DNA of 64,000 nt, taken from positions 1 through 64,000 of the forward strand of contig CAOKFN010000015.1 of the NCBI GenBank assembly GCA_948467735.1, read 5' to 3'. This document shows positions 50,308-60,329 of this stretch, piece after piece; within the stretch, counting starts at the first letter, position 1, and the number at the start of each line of letters is the position of its first letter. The notes beneath the pieces are model-generated. The model saw only the letters and a program-made list of their open reading frames with translations. It was not told the DNA's origin and did no database searches. The position numbers and the translations under genes were made by a program. The stretch comes from an uncultured bacterium. Its GTDB lineage: Bacteria; Bacillota; Clostridia; Lachnospirales; Lachnospiraceae.

Positions 50308-52182
50308 TTACATTCCGCCGCCCAGCAGAGCCGTTACCGCACTGGCGTTCTGCTGCATTTTCGCCATTGCTGTTTCCATAGCTGCAAATTTAGCATACCA
50401 CTTATCTTCGTAATCTGCAAGCTTATCTTCCAATTCTTTTATTTTTACGGTATAATCGTCGTATTCCTTCTGCATCTTCTTGTCATCGTATGCAGTATAC
50501 GCCGAGCTGTATTCCGTGCCCTCCATCACTTCCGACATCTTGTCATAGAGGTTCTTGGCAAGGGTGGTGAAGAATTTAACAACCGTATCGGGATCATTGG
50601 CAATCATGCTCTTTAATTTGTCCGCATTGCCGGAGGTATCCGCATCATCGCTGTCGCCGTCGATATGATATGCGTTTTTCTCATTCTCAGGAGCGATAAA
50701 ATACCCCAGAGTATTGATGCCGAACTGAGAGAGATACATCTTGTTCTCTGTGGGAGGAACGGTGTCTTCGTTGATGCTCATAACCACGCCCTGCATCATG
50801 ATGGTCTTCATCTCGTTTGCGATGGTGCTTAAGGAGCTGTCCTTTCGGAGAATGGAATCCTTAATCTTCTTCTCCCACTCCTCTATCTCGGAATCGGACA
50901 TTGCCTCTTTCTCTTCATCCAAAAGCGGCTCATAGCCCTTGGCGGAATCCGCATTGTACAGCTTATCCATCTGGTTGATCAAAGAATTGTACTCCTTAAA
51001 GAAATTCTTGATCATATCGTAGATGCCGTCGGTATCGTCGTCCGTAGTCACCGTAACGGTTTCGCCCGGCGCCGTCGTGGCATTGACGGTGAGAGTCAAG
51101 CCGTTGATATCAAAGGTGTTCTTGGAAGAAGTATACTCCACGCCGTTCAAGGTGATGGAGGCGTCGGAAGCGTCCTGCTTCTGACCGCGTCTCATCCAGC
51201 CTTCCGCCCATGAGCGCAGATCCGGATCGGTGATATTGTTTACGCCGTTTAATATCTGAACCGCCGCTTTATCATACTGATCCCCAGACAATGCGGGCAG
51301 ATGCGTCGTTCCATTGACATTTGCTCCGTCCACGATTCCCGCCTCTATCATCGCCTGCGCCAGCTGCTGCTCCTGTGCGGAGAATGTCGTAGTAGGAGGA
51401 TTTATGCCTGCATCCAGCTCCGCTTTTATGTCATCCACCTTCTTATTGTAGCTTGTAAAAATATTGTCTATCCCCGATTTCAAGGTTTGGTCGTCATACT
51501 GCAGCCCCAAAAAGCTCAACGCAGCCGCACCGTTTGCCCGGGACGTCGCATCGCCCATGCTGTCAAATGCATTATAGGCCCGAAGCGTAAAGTCGTTCTC
51601 CAGCCCGGACGCCTTGGAGGCCATATAAATTCTTCCGTTTGCCTCGTCAAAATTAGCGTTCACCCCCGCGTTTCTCAGAGCGCCCACAAAGCTGCTGATC
51701 GTGGTATTTTCATCTACAATAATGGGTTTCTTTCCGTCCGCGCTTGTTCCATTCTGCAAAAGGAAAATGCCCTGTCCGCCGCTGTAGCCCAGATCCCCGA
51801 GCGTAGTATCTCCGGTCACTGCCTCTCCGTCCGTCCTTGTGAGCTTTCCTCCGGTCAGACTTCCCGACTGAGCCAGCTTATTTACCTTCAGGCTCTGTAC
51901 CCCGTTCATAGCCATATCTCCGGTGATTACGGACACCACGCTGCTGTTGGAGACCTTGGTCTTCTTCTTCACAAAGGAGCCTTCCCAGCGCAGATTGCTC
52001 AAAGCTGTGGTGTGCAGCTTCTTAATCTGCGTATTCAGGGTCTTCCATGCATCCTGCTTATATTTTAAAGATTTCTGCGCTTTAACCGCCTTATTTACCT
52101 TGGTCCTCTTAGCTTCCACCAATTGGGATATAATGGTCTCCGTGTCCATTCCGGACATCAGACCGCTTATTCTCATAGCCAT
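50308..52182 (-). CDS. fliD: Flagellar filament cap protein FliD
   Basis: 624 residues. N-terminal FliD domain (MAMRISGLMSGMDTETIISQ, KYKQDAWKTLNTQI) and C-terminal FliD domain (YNSLINQMDKLYN, FGINTLGYF, AMETAMAKMQQNASAVTALL) flank a longer variable middle. Forms the cap that guides flagellin folding at the tip. Larger than the 450-500 residues common in Bacillus, as for other proteins of this filament set. Follows flaG by 20 bases. Confidence 0.95.
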   Translation of the reverse strand: MAMRISGLMSGMDTETIISQLVEAKRTKVNKAVKAQKSLKYKQDAWKTLNTQIKKLHTTALSNLRWEGSFVKKKTKVSNSSVVSVITGDMAMNGVQSLKVNKLAQSGSLTGGKLTRTDGEAVTGDTTLGDLGYSGGQGIFLLQNGTSADGKKPIIVDENTTISSFVGALRNAGVNANFDEANGRIYMASKASGLENDFTLRAYNAFDSMGDATSRANGAAALSFLGLQYDDQTLKSGIDNIFTSYNKKVDDIKAELDAGINPPTTTFSAQEQQLAQAMIEAGIVDGANVNGTTHLPALSGDQYDKAAVQILNGVNNITDPDLRSWAEGWMRRGQKQDASDASITLNGVEYTSSKNTFDINGLTLTVNATTAPGETVTVTTDDDTDGIYDMIKNFFKEYNSLINQMDKLYNADSAKGYEPLLDEEKEAMSDSEIEEWEKKIKDSILRKDSSLSTIANEMKTIMMQGVVMSINEDTVPPTENKMYLSQFGINTLGYFIAPENEKNAYHIDGDSDDADTSGNADKLKSMIANDPDTVVKFFTTLAKNLYDKMSEVMEGTEYSSAYTAYDDKKMQKEYDDYTVKIKELEDKLADYEDKWYAKFAAMETAMAKMQQNASAVTALLGGGM

Positions 52183-52202
52183 ATTCTTATTCCATCCTTT
52201 CC

Positions 52203-52646
52203 CTATCTTCTCTCGTCAATCAGGATACCGGCCATCTCCCATACCTTTGCTATCATGTCTAACGTCTTCTCAGGCGGCAATTCCTTAATGACTTCCTTGG
52301 TGTTCTTATCCACGATTTTGATGGTGACACGATTGGTATCCTCATGAATGCCGAACACCGCCTCCGAATCGGCAAGATTCTTGTTCAGTCTTTCCACAGC
52401 CTTGCGAACCTGCTCATGATTCAACTGCTGATCCCTGCCCTGCTCGTTACTGTTTGTCTGTCCCTTCTCCTGAGAATTCTCCACAACAGCGGTTGTTCTG
52501 TCCACCAGCTCTGCCGCAGGCGCACTGCTGGTGCTGCTGTCAGGCTTCTCCGTCTGTACGGGTGTCTGCGGCTTCTGTACAGCTGCACTTCCCTGTGCCT
52601 GCACAGTCATTAAACTTGAAATAGGCTCTATTGCCATATTTCCCAC
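52203..52646 (-). CDS. flaG: FlaG family protein
   Basis: 147 residues. A disordered Gln/Ser/Thr-rich N-terminal half (1-70) and a C-terminal FlaG domain (LNKNLADSEAVFGIHEDTNRVTIKIVDKNTKEVIKELPPEKTLDMIAKVWEM in pieces: IHEDTNRVTIKIVD, EVIKELPPEKTLDMI). FlaG affects filament length in several species. Placed just before fliD, as is usual. GGAGGTG precedes the ATG. Confidence 0.93.
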   Translation of the reverse strand: MGNMAIEPISSLMTVQAQGSAAVQKPQTPVQTEKPDSSTSSAPAAELVDRTTAVVENSQEKGQTNSNEQGRDQQLNHEQVRKAVERLNKNLADSEAVFGIHEDTNRVTIKIVDKNTKEVIKELPPEKTLDMIAKVWEMAGILIDERR

Positions 52647-52706
52647 CTCCTTGTAAAATTTTGTTTGCCGTTAACAACATTCTGCCATTAACAGTATCTA
52701 ATTGAT

Positions 52707-52734
52707 TTATCGGAAACTTTTTTGAAAAAATTAA
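52707..52734 (-). promoter_or_regulatory. Possible internal sigma-D promoter before flaG
   Basis: Minus strand: TTAA (52734-52731), 16 bases, TCCGATAA (52714-52707). A good -10 with a weak -35; it could give flaG-fliD-fliS-fliT extra expression. Confidence 0.4.
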
Positions 52735-52769
52735 CTGTCAAACCCTGTCCGGAGATTTTTTTCTTACGC

Positions 52770-52988
52770 TCAACGCATCAATTTTCTCAAAGCTTCCATC
52801 CCATCCGCATTGATGGCCTCCTGATTGGCCTCCTGAATCTGAAGATACACCTCCTTGCGGTACACCGGCACCTCCTTGGGCGCCGTGATACCGATTTTCA
52901 CTTGATCACCCTTAATTTCCAAAACGGTAACTTCCACATTATTGCTGATGATAATTGCCTCGTTTTTCTTCCTCGATAATGCCAGCAT
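52770..52988 (-). CDS. csrA: Translational regulator CsrA
   Basis: 72 residues. MLALSRKKNEAIIISNNVEV, then IKGDQVKIGITAPKEVPVYRKEVY, the complete CsrA fold; the RNA-contacting N-terminal LALSRK and the conserved Arg of VPVYRKE are present. Represses flagellin translation by covering the ribosome binding site. The ATG at 52988 lies one base after the fliW stop codon, so the antagonist pair is coupled; the longer frame upstream is only fliW out of frame. Confidence 0.96.
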   Translation of the reverse strand: MLALSRKKNEAIIISNNVEVTVLEIKGDQVKIGITAPKEVPVYRKEVYLQIQEANQEAINADGMEALRKLMR

Positions 52989-52989
52989 T

Positions 52990-53454
52990 CTATGCACCTG
53001 CCTTTCCCGCACCTGCCTGCAGAATTTCATAGATGGGGAACTTGACAGGATATTCTTTATTTTCCACAATAATCTGACAGCCTTTGTGCTCCTCCACATT
53101 GATGACAACAGGTCCCTGTAGATTAACGCTCATTTTTGTCAAGTCCTTCGGCACGGATACCGTCACCAGCACAAGAAGATTTTCCGGCGTAATCCTTCCC
53201 GCCTGCGCGAGCAGTTCATCATTCACCTTCGGGTCATAATCGGGCTTCACCGTCAGCGGATCCATCACCGGCATAGCGAAACCGGGTTCATCCAGAGACT
53301 GCAGAAACCGTATGCCCACATCATTTCCCTTGTCTTCGTCATGAAGCAATGTAAACCGCTTTAATTCCGGAAATCCGACAATGCCATTTGCAAAAGTTAT
53401 GATTTTTTCTTCCGAAATTTCTATTTCTCCGAACACCTTTGTCTGAATCTTCAT
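52990..53454 (-). CDS. fliW: Flagellar assembly factor FliW
   Basis: 154 residues, normal size. Pattern: KIITFANGIVGFPELKRFTL, FLQSLDEPGFAMPVMDP, LLVLVTVSVPKDLTKMSVNLQGPVVIN in pieces (NLQGPVVINVEEHKG). FliW binds either CsrA or free flagellin: when flagellin accumulates, CsrA is released and blocks more synthesis. Directly before csrA. Confidence 0.96.
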   Translation of the reverse strand: MKIQTKVFGEIEISEEKIITFANGIVGFPELKRFTLLHDEDKGNDVGIRFLQSLDEPGFAMPVMDPLTVKPDYDPKVNDELLAQAGRITPENLLVLVTVSVPKDLTKMSVNLQGPVVINVEEHKGCQIIVENKEYPVKFPIYEILQAGAGKAGA

Positions 53455-53477
53455 ATTCGCAGCCGCTCCTCTATCGC

Positions 53478-55559
53478 TTAAACATAATTGAGCAGTGTGC
53501 TCTGTGTCACTTTGCCCGTCGCCATCAGCGCCGCATTATAAGTCAGTTCCGCGCTGTTAAGATTAATTGCCACCTCGGTGATATCCACATCCTCGTTATC
53601 GCTTTTCAGCGTATCGAAGGTTGTCTTTTGATTCTCCATGCGGTTCTTGATCAGCGCCAGCTTGCTGCCTCTGGTGCCGCAGTCAGTCATGCACAGCTTC
53701 GCGTCGTTTAAGTGCTTCTGGAAGGTGGTAATTCCTTTTTCAAAAAGCCTCTGCTCCTTATCCTTGGCATAGGTCAGCGCTTTGTCCACCGCATCCAGCT
53801 GTTTTTTCAATTTCGCCAGTTCATCTGGATTTGCCGCGCCCTCCTTCTCGGAATCAAAGCTCTTCATGATCTCCTCAATATTTGCCTTAATTCCCTCTAG
53901 GTCAAGCACATCCTGCATGGCGTTGACAATATCATCCACTTCCCTGCCCACATTATGCTGGAAACATTCATCCGCCGTGGAGTTGACGCGAATGGTCTGG
54001 TTAAAGCCCACGTCATACTCTATAATCTGCCGTTCGGCATTGATATCCAGATAGTTTTCATTATAAGTAATGGGCTTTGCGTCCGGATTCGTCTCATCTA
54101 TGCTGGTACAATAGAAATAATGCTCTGGACGCAGATCCCCTTTCAGCCAGTCCTTCTTCTCATATGTGACGCGGATTTCCCCTTCATTCTCGGGAGAATC
54201 GTCCAAATCCTTCGTCTGCATCAAAGTGCCGTATCTATTTTCACCCAGAAGGATTTCTCCCGTCTCGGGCACATATACAATGGCGTCGGGATTCTCGGAA
54301 GCATATGCATAAGGGTCTTCATAGGAATGCAATGTGGTAATCACCCCTTCTTCCGTATGGGTGACGGGATCCGTTGTGGTATCGGTAGTGGTGCTACTGC
54401 CTCCCTCCGCAAGCCCCTTCCAAATATGCTTTTCACCGTTTACATCCGTAAATTCTATTACCGGAGATCCTGCCGCGGCAAAATCGGCCATGTTTGCATT
54501 CCAGTCCGCCGCCCAGTTCGCCGCCGTCACCGCGCCGCTGATATTGGCAAAATCCGCGTTGACGTCTTCATAAGTAAGTTCTTTCCCCACCTGAATGGTT
54601 TCGCCCGCGTTTCTCAATTCCGTATTGATATCCGTCAGATAATTCTTCAGGTTCTCCCCGGGATTATCCTTCCAATTCCTTAATTTAGCGACTTCTTCCG
54701 CATCTCCTCCGCCGTTCTCAAGCGCTGTCGCCACAGCCTGTACCGCGGTGTCAATCGCCGTTTCCTGCGCCGCCGTCAGATTTCCTAAGTCCACGTTTCC
54801 TATCTGATCCTCATTTGTCCACGGAGCGGCGGTCCGATTGGCATTAATCGCCGCCGCATCATTGCCGGCGGCATCCAGCAGAGCCTTCTGCGCCGTCTGC
54901 AGGGCGTCATAGTTCCCGTCATAGGAGCAGTTGTTGTACGCCAGCCGGATACGATAGCATTCCACCGCGGAGATATCGTCCTCCGTCACATTCATATCCG
55001 CGTAATTGCTGGAATTAATATCGTACAAGTCCCCTGTCTGCACCTTCATGACCTTGTCGATCACATTTTTGTCCAGCTGCTCGGTAAGAGTATATTTCAG
55101 TCCCTTCTGCTCCTTCATGAAGCTTAACGGCGTATCCGTGCGGAAACCAGTAAATACATATCTCCCCGCATAATCCGCGTCGCCTGTGGAATACACCTCG
55201 TCCCCCAGCCCGCGCAGCTCCTGAAGGATAATCTCCCGGTCGGAAGTCTTCAAAGAGCCCTGCGCCCCATAAGTACAGCGCGCGATCATATTCGTCATAA
55301 TCTGGGACAGATTCTTCAATCCCGCCTCCGTCACGCTCAGCCAGCTCTCCGCATCCGGAATATTCTTGCTGTAATATTGCGTAATCTCCGTCACATTGCT
55401 CCGCAGGCGCAGCGCCCTGATGGCGATCACCGGGTCGTCCGAAGGCCGGTTAATCTTCTTCTGGGTGGACATCTGCGTGCTCAGCTTATCCTGATATATC
55501 TTGTTGGTATTAATATTGGACAGATTATTGCGCTGTATAATTTTATTCGTTATTCTCAT
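53478..55559 (-). CDS. flgL: Hook-filament junction protein FlgL, enlarged
   Basis: 693 residues, twice the usual size. Flagellin-like N-terminus (MRITNKIIQRNNLSNINTNK, KKINRPSDDPVIAIRALRLR, AGLKNLSQIMTNMIARC) and C-terminus (TEVAINLNSAELTYNAALM, STLLNYV) enclose about 450 residues of variable, Asp/Asn/Thr-rich sequence that probably forms outward domains. Joins hook and filament. Neighbours flgK and fliW are as expected. Confidence 0.93.
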   Translation of the reverse strand: MRITNKIIQRNNLSNINTNKIYQDKLSTQMSTQKKINRPSDDPVIAIRALRLRSNVTEITQYYSKNIPDAESWLSVTEAGLKNLSQIMTNMIARCTYGAQGSLKTSDREIILQELRGLGDEVYSTGDADYAGRYVFTGFRTDTPLSFMKEQKGLKYTLTEQLDKNVIDKVMKVQTGDLYDINSSNYADMNVTEDDISAVECYRIRLAYNNCSYDGNYDALQTAQKALLDAAGNDAAAINANRTAAPWTNEDQIGNVDLGNLTAAQETAIDTAVQAVATALENGGGDAEEVAKLRNWKDNPGENLKNYLTDINTELRNAGETIQVGKELTYEDVNADFANISGAVTAANWAADWNANMADFAAAGSPVIEFTDVNGEKHIWKGLAEGGSSTTTDTTTDPVTHTEEGVITTLHSYEDPYAYASENPDAIVYVPETGEILLGENRYGTLMQTKDLDDSPENEGEIRVTYEKKDWLKGDLRPEHYFYCTSIDETNPDAKPITYNENYLDINAERQIIEYDVGFNQTIRVNSTADECFQHNVGREVDDIVNAMQDVLDLEGIKANIEEIMKSFDSEKEGAANPDELAKLKKQLDAVDKALTYAKDKEQRLFEKGITTFQKHLNDAKLCMTDCGTRGSKLALIKNRMENQKTTFDTLKSDNEDVDITEVAINLNSAELTYNAALMATGKVTQSTLLNYV

Positions 55560-55601
55560 AATCTTCTTTCCTCCTGATTCCGGATCCGTTTCGGAACTGT
55601 T

Positions 55602-57638
55602 TTATACGCCGGTCTGAAGTATTAATCTATCATAAATTTCCGATAATGTCTGAATCATTTTGCAGGCCAGATTATATCCGTTCTGGAACTTCACCAGATT
55701 CATCGCCTCTTCATCCTCATCCACACCCGAAATAGAATTTCTCTGCGTGTCAACCGTGTAGGCAATATCCTGAAAGCTCTGATAAAAGGTCTCCGCTCTC
55801 TTAGCGTTTAACGCCACATCGGAAAGGATGCACTGCAGGAATTCCGAAGCGGAGCTGCCGCGGAAGCTCATTTTATTCTTATCCGAAGCCAAATCCTTCA
55901 AATCTTCCAGCAGGTCATTCTGCTCCGGCCCGTCCCCAATCAGCTTTTTATTGGCCAGACGGCTGGGGTCAAGCTCTAATGCGGACAAAATATCCATATT
56001 CAGCGCCGTCAGCATAAAATAGCTGTCTTCCGTCACGTCATTCGTGCCGGCCGATACGGTAAGCTGCGCCTCCTTCTTAAGCCTCTCCTGAGCGGCCGCG
56101 TCGTTTTGCAGCGCCTGATCCGCGTCGGCGCCCGGATTGGCCGTCAAATAATCGTCCTTCCACTTTTTCTCCAGCGCCTCCAGTCTGGCGCTGTAAGCCT
56201 CATAGCTCTCCGTGTCATATCTCTTATCGTTGGGCAGGGAGTATTGTTTGGAGTCCGCGGGCATGCTGCCGGTAAACATCTTAATTCCCTGCTCCGTACC
56301 CGAATATCCGCTCTCCAGAATATCATTAAACTTCTGTGAGAAGGTTCTCACCCACTCGTTCATCTGGGCCATGTAATAAGGCACGCCCTGATAATTGATG
56401 CCGGCGCCGACGGTCGCCATTTTGCCGTTCTTGCTCTCGGTAAGCGCCAGACTGCCGTTCTTGCTGCTGTCGGATATCTGAAAGGTATAACTGTAAACCG
56501 GCTCGTTATTGGCGTCATAGCTGACTGTATATGTCCATGAATCGTATTTGAATTCCTGATTGCCCAGCATGATAATGCCGCCCTGATCGGAGAGATTGCA
56601 TTTATTCAAATCCGTCAGATAATGCTTCTTCACATCTACCGTGACCGTGTTGGCATTCGTATCGACGCCCGTAATTTCTCCCATAAAATTCTCGCCGTTG
56701 TTGCCGTCCCTAAGATCCACCAGCCCCTTCAGCGCTCCGCCCATGGCGCCGCTGTAAAGATTGAATTTCTGCCCGTCGCCCCAGTATACGTCGTATAATC
56801 CGTCAATATCCGACTGGTTCACCTTCTCATAATCTTTTCTGGCCACGCATTCCAAGCTCTTGCAGTCATTGCCGTCAACCAGCGTCTGCCCTCCGGCGAT
56901 CCTTACCATATACCGATTGGCTCCGGTCTCCCTGTCCGGATTGTTGCTGTCTGTGATGGGAATTTCCTGTACTTCCACATCCACAATCTCGGAGAGCTGA
57001 TCGATAAGGAGTTCCCTCCTGTCCCGAAGCTCATTGGCGTGAACCCCGCTCAATTCAATGGTGTTAATCTGCTTATTCAGCGTGGCAATCTCACCCGCAA
57101 TAGAATTAATTTCGTCAATTTTCAGCTTGATTTCCTGATTCGCGTCCTTCTGCACCTTCTGCAGATTGCCCGCCACCCCGTTAAAATACTCCGCCAGTGA
57201 ACCGGCGAAACTGATAAACTGCTTCTTGGTGGCGTTATCGTTGGGATTATCCATCCATGCCTGTAATCCCGTGACCATCAACTGGTCGAACACGGTCTTA
57301 AAACCTGCATTTTTGCCGTTATCGTCAAAATATGCCTCTATCTGCTGCATATAATACTGCTTCTGGCCATATTCTCCCACCTTGGCGTTATTGCTCCAAA
57401 ACCTGAAATCATAGAATTCATCCCGAATACGCTCCACAGCCAGCGTTTCCACGCCGGCCCCGGCGCATCCGTAGGTCTGGAATACGCGAAGCGCGCTTGC
57501 CGCCTGCTGCGTCACCTGCTGTCGGCTGTAGCCTACCGTCTGCACGTTTGCAATATTATTGGAGGTCGTGTTTAACGACGCATTGCTGGCCAGCAGACCC
57601 GTATATGCAATATTTAATCCGAAAAATGTCGATGCCAT
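55602..57638 (-). CDS. flgK: Hook-associated protein FlgK, second copy
   Basis: 678 residues. N-terminus FFGLNIAYTGLLASNASLNT, NIANVQTVGYSRQQV, with the FlgK coiled-coil region (LKIDEINSIAGEIATLNKQI, HANELRDRRELLIDQLSEI) and C-terminus EEAMNLVKFQNGYNLACKMI. It is a diverged paralogue of the FlgK 15 bases upstream. Starts with MASTF rather than the MGSLYIGASGL form. Two FlgK-type proteins in tandem could build a longer or two-layered junction. Confidence 0.9.
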   Translation of the reverse strand: MASTFFGLNIAYTGLLASNASLNTTSNNIANVQTVGYSRQQVTQQAASALRVFQTYGCAGAGVETLAVERIRDEFYDFRFWSNNAKVGEYGQKQYYMQQIEAYFDDNGKNAGFKTVFDQLMVTGLQAWMDNPNDNATKKQFISFAGSLAEYFNGVAGNLQKVQKDANQEIKLKIDEINSIAGEIATLNKQINTIELSGVHANELRDRRELLIDQLSEIVDVEVQEIPITDSNNPDRETGANRYMVRIAGGQTLVDGNDCKSLECVARKDYEKVNQSDIDGLYDVYWGDGQKFNLYSGAMGGALKGLVDLRDGNNGENFMGEITGVDTNANTVTVDVKKHYLTDLNKCNLSDQGGIIMLGNQEFKYDSWTYTVSYDANNEPVYSYTFQISDSSKNGSLALTESKNGKMATVGAGINYQGVPYYMAQMNEWVRTFSQKFNDILESGYSGTEQGIKMFTGSMPADSKQYSLPNDKRYDTESYEAYSARLEALEKKWKDDYLTANPGADADQALQNDAAAQERLKKEAQLTVSAGTNDVTEDSYFMLTALNMDILSALELDPSRLANKKLIGDGPEQNDLLEDLKDLASDKNKMSFRGSSASEFLQCILSDVALNAKRAETFYQSFQDIAYTVDTQRNSISGVDEDEEAMNLVKFQNGYNLACKMIQTLSEIYDRLILQTGV

Positions 57639-57652
57639 CTCTGCGCCTCCTT

Positions 57653-59449
57653 TTATGCCCCAAGCGTATTGAGGATATGCTCCAGCATTTCATCCACTAC
57701 GTTGATGTAACGGCTGGATGCATTATATGCGTTCTGAAACCTGATCATATTGGACAGCTCTTCGTCGGAAGACACTCCGATCACCTGCTGTCTGGCGCTT
57801 TCCGTCGCCTCCACCGTATTCTGCTGGTTCTCATAAATGCGTCTGTTCACATAGCCCGTATTGGCAATCTGCGAAACCAAATCCGTATAATAATCTACAA
57901 AAGTAGTTCTCTTCTTTACATTGGGATTCAGCGTATAGCTTTCCTCCATAAAAGCCGCCTTCAGCGTCTCCGCCGTGGCCTTGTCTTCGGAACCATCCTC
58001 CAGCCGAAAACCCAGCATGCCGGGCTTCTGTGCCAGCTCCGGATCCACTTGAAGGTTTTTGACCGAATAAAGCGTCTCCGTCTGCGGTTTGCCGTTTGGC
58101 CCGTTTAATATCTCGGGATTGTAGACCCAGTATTCCTTTGTGGTCGTATTTCCGGCGGCATCCGTCAAAGTTCCCGTCACCTTTCGATACCCCTCCGTCG
58201 CCACTTTGCCGAACATCTGAATAGGGCTTCCGTCATCCTTGCGCATATAGCCGTTGGAATCCACTTCCCAATATTTATCGCCTTCTCCCAAAGTCACCAT
58301 ATTTCCGTCCGCGTCCGGCACCGTCAATGTCTCGCCCGTCCCCAGCGTCTTGGCGCCCGCCGCATCTCCGAGAATCTCGTTCACCTTCACGGCCACGCCG
58401 TGAATCAGCTGATCAAATTCCGCCTGAATATTCATGATTACGGACTGGGAAACGGAATCGTAATTCTCTTCCGACATATCCGTGTAATCCGCTCTGTGAT
58501 CTCCTCTCGCCAGAAGCATCGCCTTCAGCCCGCCGATATCCGTATTCAAATCCGTGGAAATCTTCCGGCTCAAATCAAACACTTCCGCGCCGTCGATATT
58601 ATAATTCCGGGTGCCGTTCTCATTGACCGTATAGGAGGCGTTCATGGGCCAGAACGGCGTGTAGAAGCCCGTAGTGGGATCCACATCCACATCCATCTGA
58701 AAGCACTTCTCGCCCTTCACAAAGTCCACGCCTTCAATCTGGACCCATATATTGCCGAATATATCCTCGCCGAAATTCATATCCGCAAGCTCCGACAATT
58801 CATCCAGCAGCTGATTTCTGGCGTCCCGCAGGTCGTTTGCCTGCTCCACATTGCCGGCCTCAATGGTACGGATTTTCTCGTTCAGAGCCACCAGCTTCTT
58901 TCCGTAATCATTGATTTTATCCACCTGCTGCCTAATCTGTATATTCAAATTGTCCTGATAAGAGGCAAGTCCGTCATAAACCGCGGAAGCCCTCAGCACA
59001 AATTCCTCCGCTCTCTGCACCAGAAGCCCCTGTGTCACTGAGCTTGCCGGATCCTTCGCCAGCTCCTGAACCGCCGTCCAGAAATCCTCCAGCGTGTTCT
59101 GGAACGCTTCGCCGTTCATTTCTCCCAGCTGGCTTTCCACTTCCTCCATCACTTCCGTGGACACTTCGTAGAACATACTGCGTCCGGATTCTCTGCGGAA
59201 TGTTTTATCCAAGAAATAATCTCTCACTTGTTTTACGCGGGAATAAGATACGCCAAGTCCATACTGCTTATTGGAAATGGACTTGGGATCCGTCGAAAGA
59301 GTGACATATCTTCTGGAGCCCTGCTGTACCTGCTGCCTGACATAGCCGGTGGTCTCCATATTAGAAAGATTATGCGCTGTGGTATTCAGCGCATTTTGAC
59401 TGGTCTGTAATCCTGATGCTCCGATATATAAGCTTCCCATTAACGGCAT
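57653..59449 (-). CDS. flgK: Hook-associated protein FlgK, first copy
   Basis: 598 residues. MPLMGSLYIGASGLQTSQNA, LNTTAHNLSNMETTGYVRQQ, the coiled coil IRQQVDKINDYGKKLVALNE with NDLRDARNQLLDELSELADM, and the C-terminus ELSNMIRFQNAYNASSRYIN. This is the form closer to common FlgK. The ATG at 59449 follows GAGGTGA at 5-base spacing. Forms the first junction ring on the hook. Confidence 0.94.
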   Translation of the reverse strand: MPLMGSLYIGASGLQTSQNALNTTAHNLSNMETTGYVRQQVQQGSRRYVTLSTDPKSISNKQYGLGVSYSRVKQVRDYFLDKTFRRESGRSMFYEVSTEVMEEVESQLGEMNGEAFQNTLEDFWTAVQELAKDPASSVTQGLLVQRAEEFVLRASAVYDGLASYQDNLNIQIRQQVDKINDYGKKLVALNEKIRTIEAGNVEQANDLRDARNQLLDELSELADMNFGEDIFGNIWVQIEGVDFVKGEKCFQMDVDVDPTTGFYTPFWPMNASYTVNENGTRNYNIDGAEVFDLSRKISTDLNTDIGGLKAMLLARGDHRADYTDMSEENYDSVSQSVIMNIQAEFDQLIHGVAVKVNEILGDAAGAKTLGTGETLTVPDADGNMVTLGEGDKYWEVDSNGYMRKDDGSPIQMFGKVATEGYRKVTGTLTDAAGNTTTKEYWVYNPEILNGPNGKPQTETLYSVKNLQVDPELAQKPGMLGFRLEDGSEDKATAETLKAAFMEESYTLNPNVKKRTTFVDYYTDLVSQIANTGYVNRRIYENQQNTVEATESARQQVIGVSSDEELSNMIRFQNAYNASSRYINVVDEMLEHILNTLGA

Positions 59450-59519
59450 TTCAATCACCTCAATGCTTTCTCAAGAATGTTTCGGCCGCCATGCAGGCCC
59501 TGCCCGCCATGGCGCCTTG

Positions 59520-60038
59520 TTACTGCTTTGCGTCAAAGCTTCCGCTGGTCACACCCATCTGCGCCCCGGAATTGTAAGCGTCCCTGGTATAATTGGCAGT
59601 CTCCGGCGCCGCCTTCATAGAATGCAGCAGATTCATCTCAAATTCCACCATTTCCAGCGCGTTTACCAATAACTCCCGATTCTGTTCATTGACTCTTTGA
59701 AGTTCCCTGACCGCTCCCTGCAGCCTGTCATGAACCGCCGACAGCTTCGCCTGATCTTCAGGCCTTCCCGCCATCATTTTGATGAGATTCGAGAGTTTCA
59801 TCATCTCAACATCCTTGTTTAACACATTGGCCATATCCGCAGTGACTTCCATCCGTCTTTTATCCAGATTGCTGATCCTGCTCACCAAATCCTGTTCATC
59901 GTCCGTGATTTTCTGTAAATCTTCCAGATTACCGCCTGCGATAATCCCTGTTTTCCTCTGCGATAAAGCCAGAAGTCCCTCATATTCCTCGCATTCCCGA
60001 ACAAGTACGTCTATCAGGTTTTCCATTAAACTCGCCAC
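59520..60038 (-). CDS. flgN: Flagellar export chaperone FlgN
   Basis: 172 residues, helical. ENLIDVLVRECEEYEGLLAL, AGGNLEDLQKITDDEQDLVS, then LQGAVRELQRVNEQNRELLV, typical of FlgN, the chaperone for FlgK and FlgL. GTG start at 60038 with AGGAG 4 bases upstream. Sits between flgM and flgK, the classic order. Confidence 0.9.
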   Translation of the reverse strand: MASLMENLIDVLVRECEEYEGLLALSQRKTGIIAGGNLEDLQKITDDEQDLVSRISNLDKRRMEVTADMANVLNKDVEMMKLSNLIKMMAGRPEDQAKLSAVHDRLQGAVRELQRVNEQNRELLVNALEMVEFEMNLLHSMKAAPETANYTRDAYNSGAQMGVTSGSFDAKQ

Positions 60039-60053
60039 GGGACTCCTGCCTCC

Positions 60054-60329
60054 TTATATCACTTCATCAAATCTGCTCAAAAGCTTCTCTGCAAACGCCG
60101 CATTGTCCACACCATAGGTACCGTTTTGTATCCGTGCCTTGATGGGCGCCGTCAAATCTTCCCTGATGTCGGGAACACCTGCCACCGCCGCCCTCGCAGC
60201 GTGGAATTCCTTTCCGAAGCTGCTGATCTGCAGCTTGTCGGCCTGCTGCACGCTGCCGGTCTGCTGAGCCTTGTTCGTCTTCTTTGTCTGATATATCTGC
60301 TGAACCTGATTATATGCCTCAACACGCAT
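60054..60329 (-). CDS. flgM: Anti-sigma-28 factor FlgM
   Basis: 91 residues. Disordered N-terminal half (RVEAYNQVQQIYQTKKTNKA) and sigma-binding C-terminus (REDLTAPIKARIQNGTYGVD, AFAEKLLSRFDEVI). Holds sigma-D until the hook is finished, then is exported. First gene of the operon; its promoter is itself sigma-D dependent, giving negative feedback. Confidence 0.94.
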   Translation of the reverse strand: MRVEAYNQVQQIYQTKKTNKAQQTGSVQQADKLQISSFGKEFHAARAAVAGVPDIREDLTAPIKARIQNGTYGVDNAAFAEKLLSRFDEVI

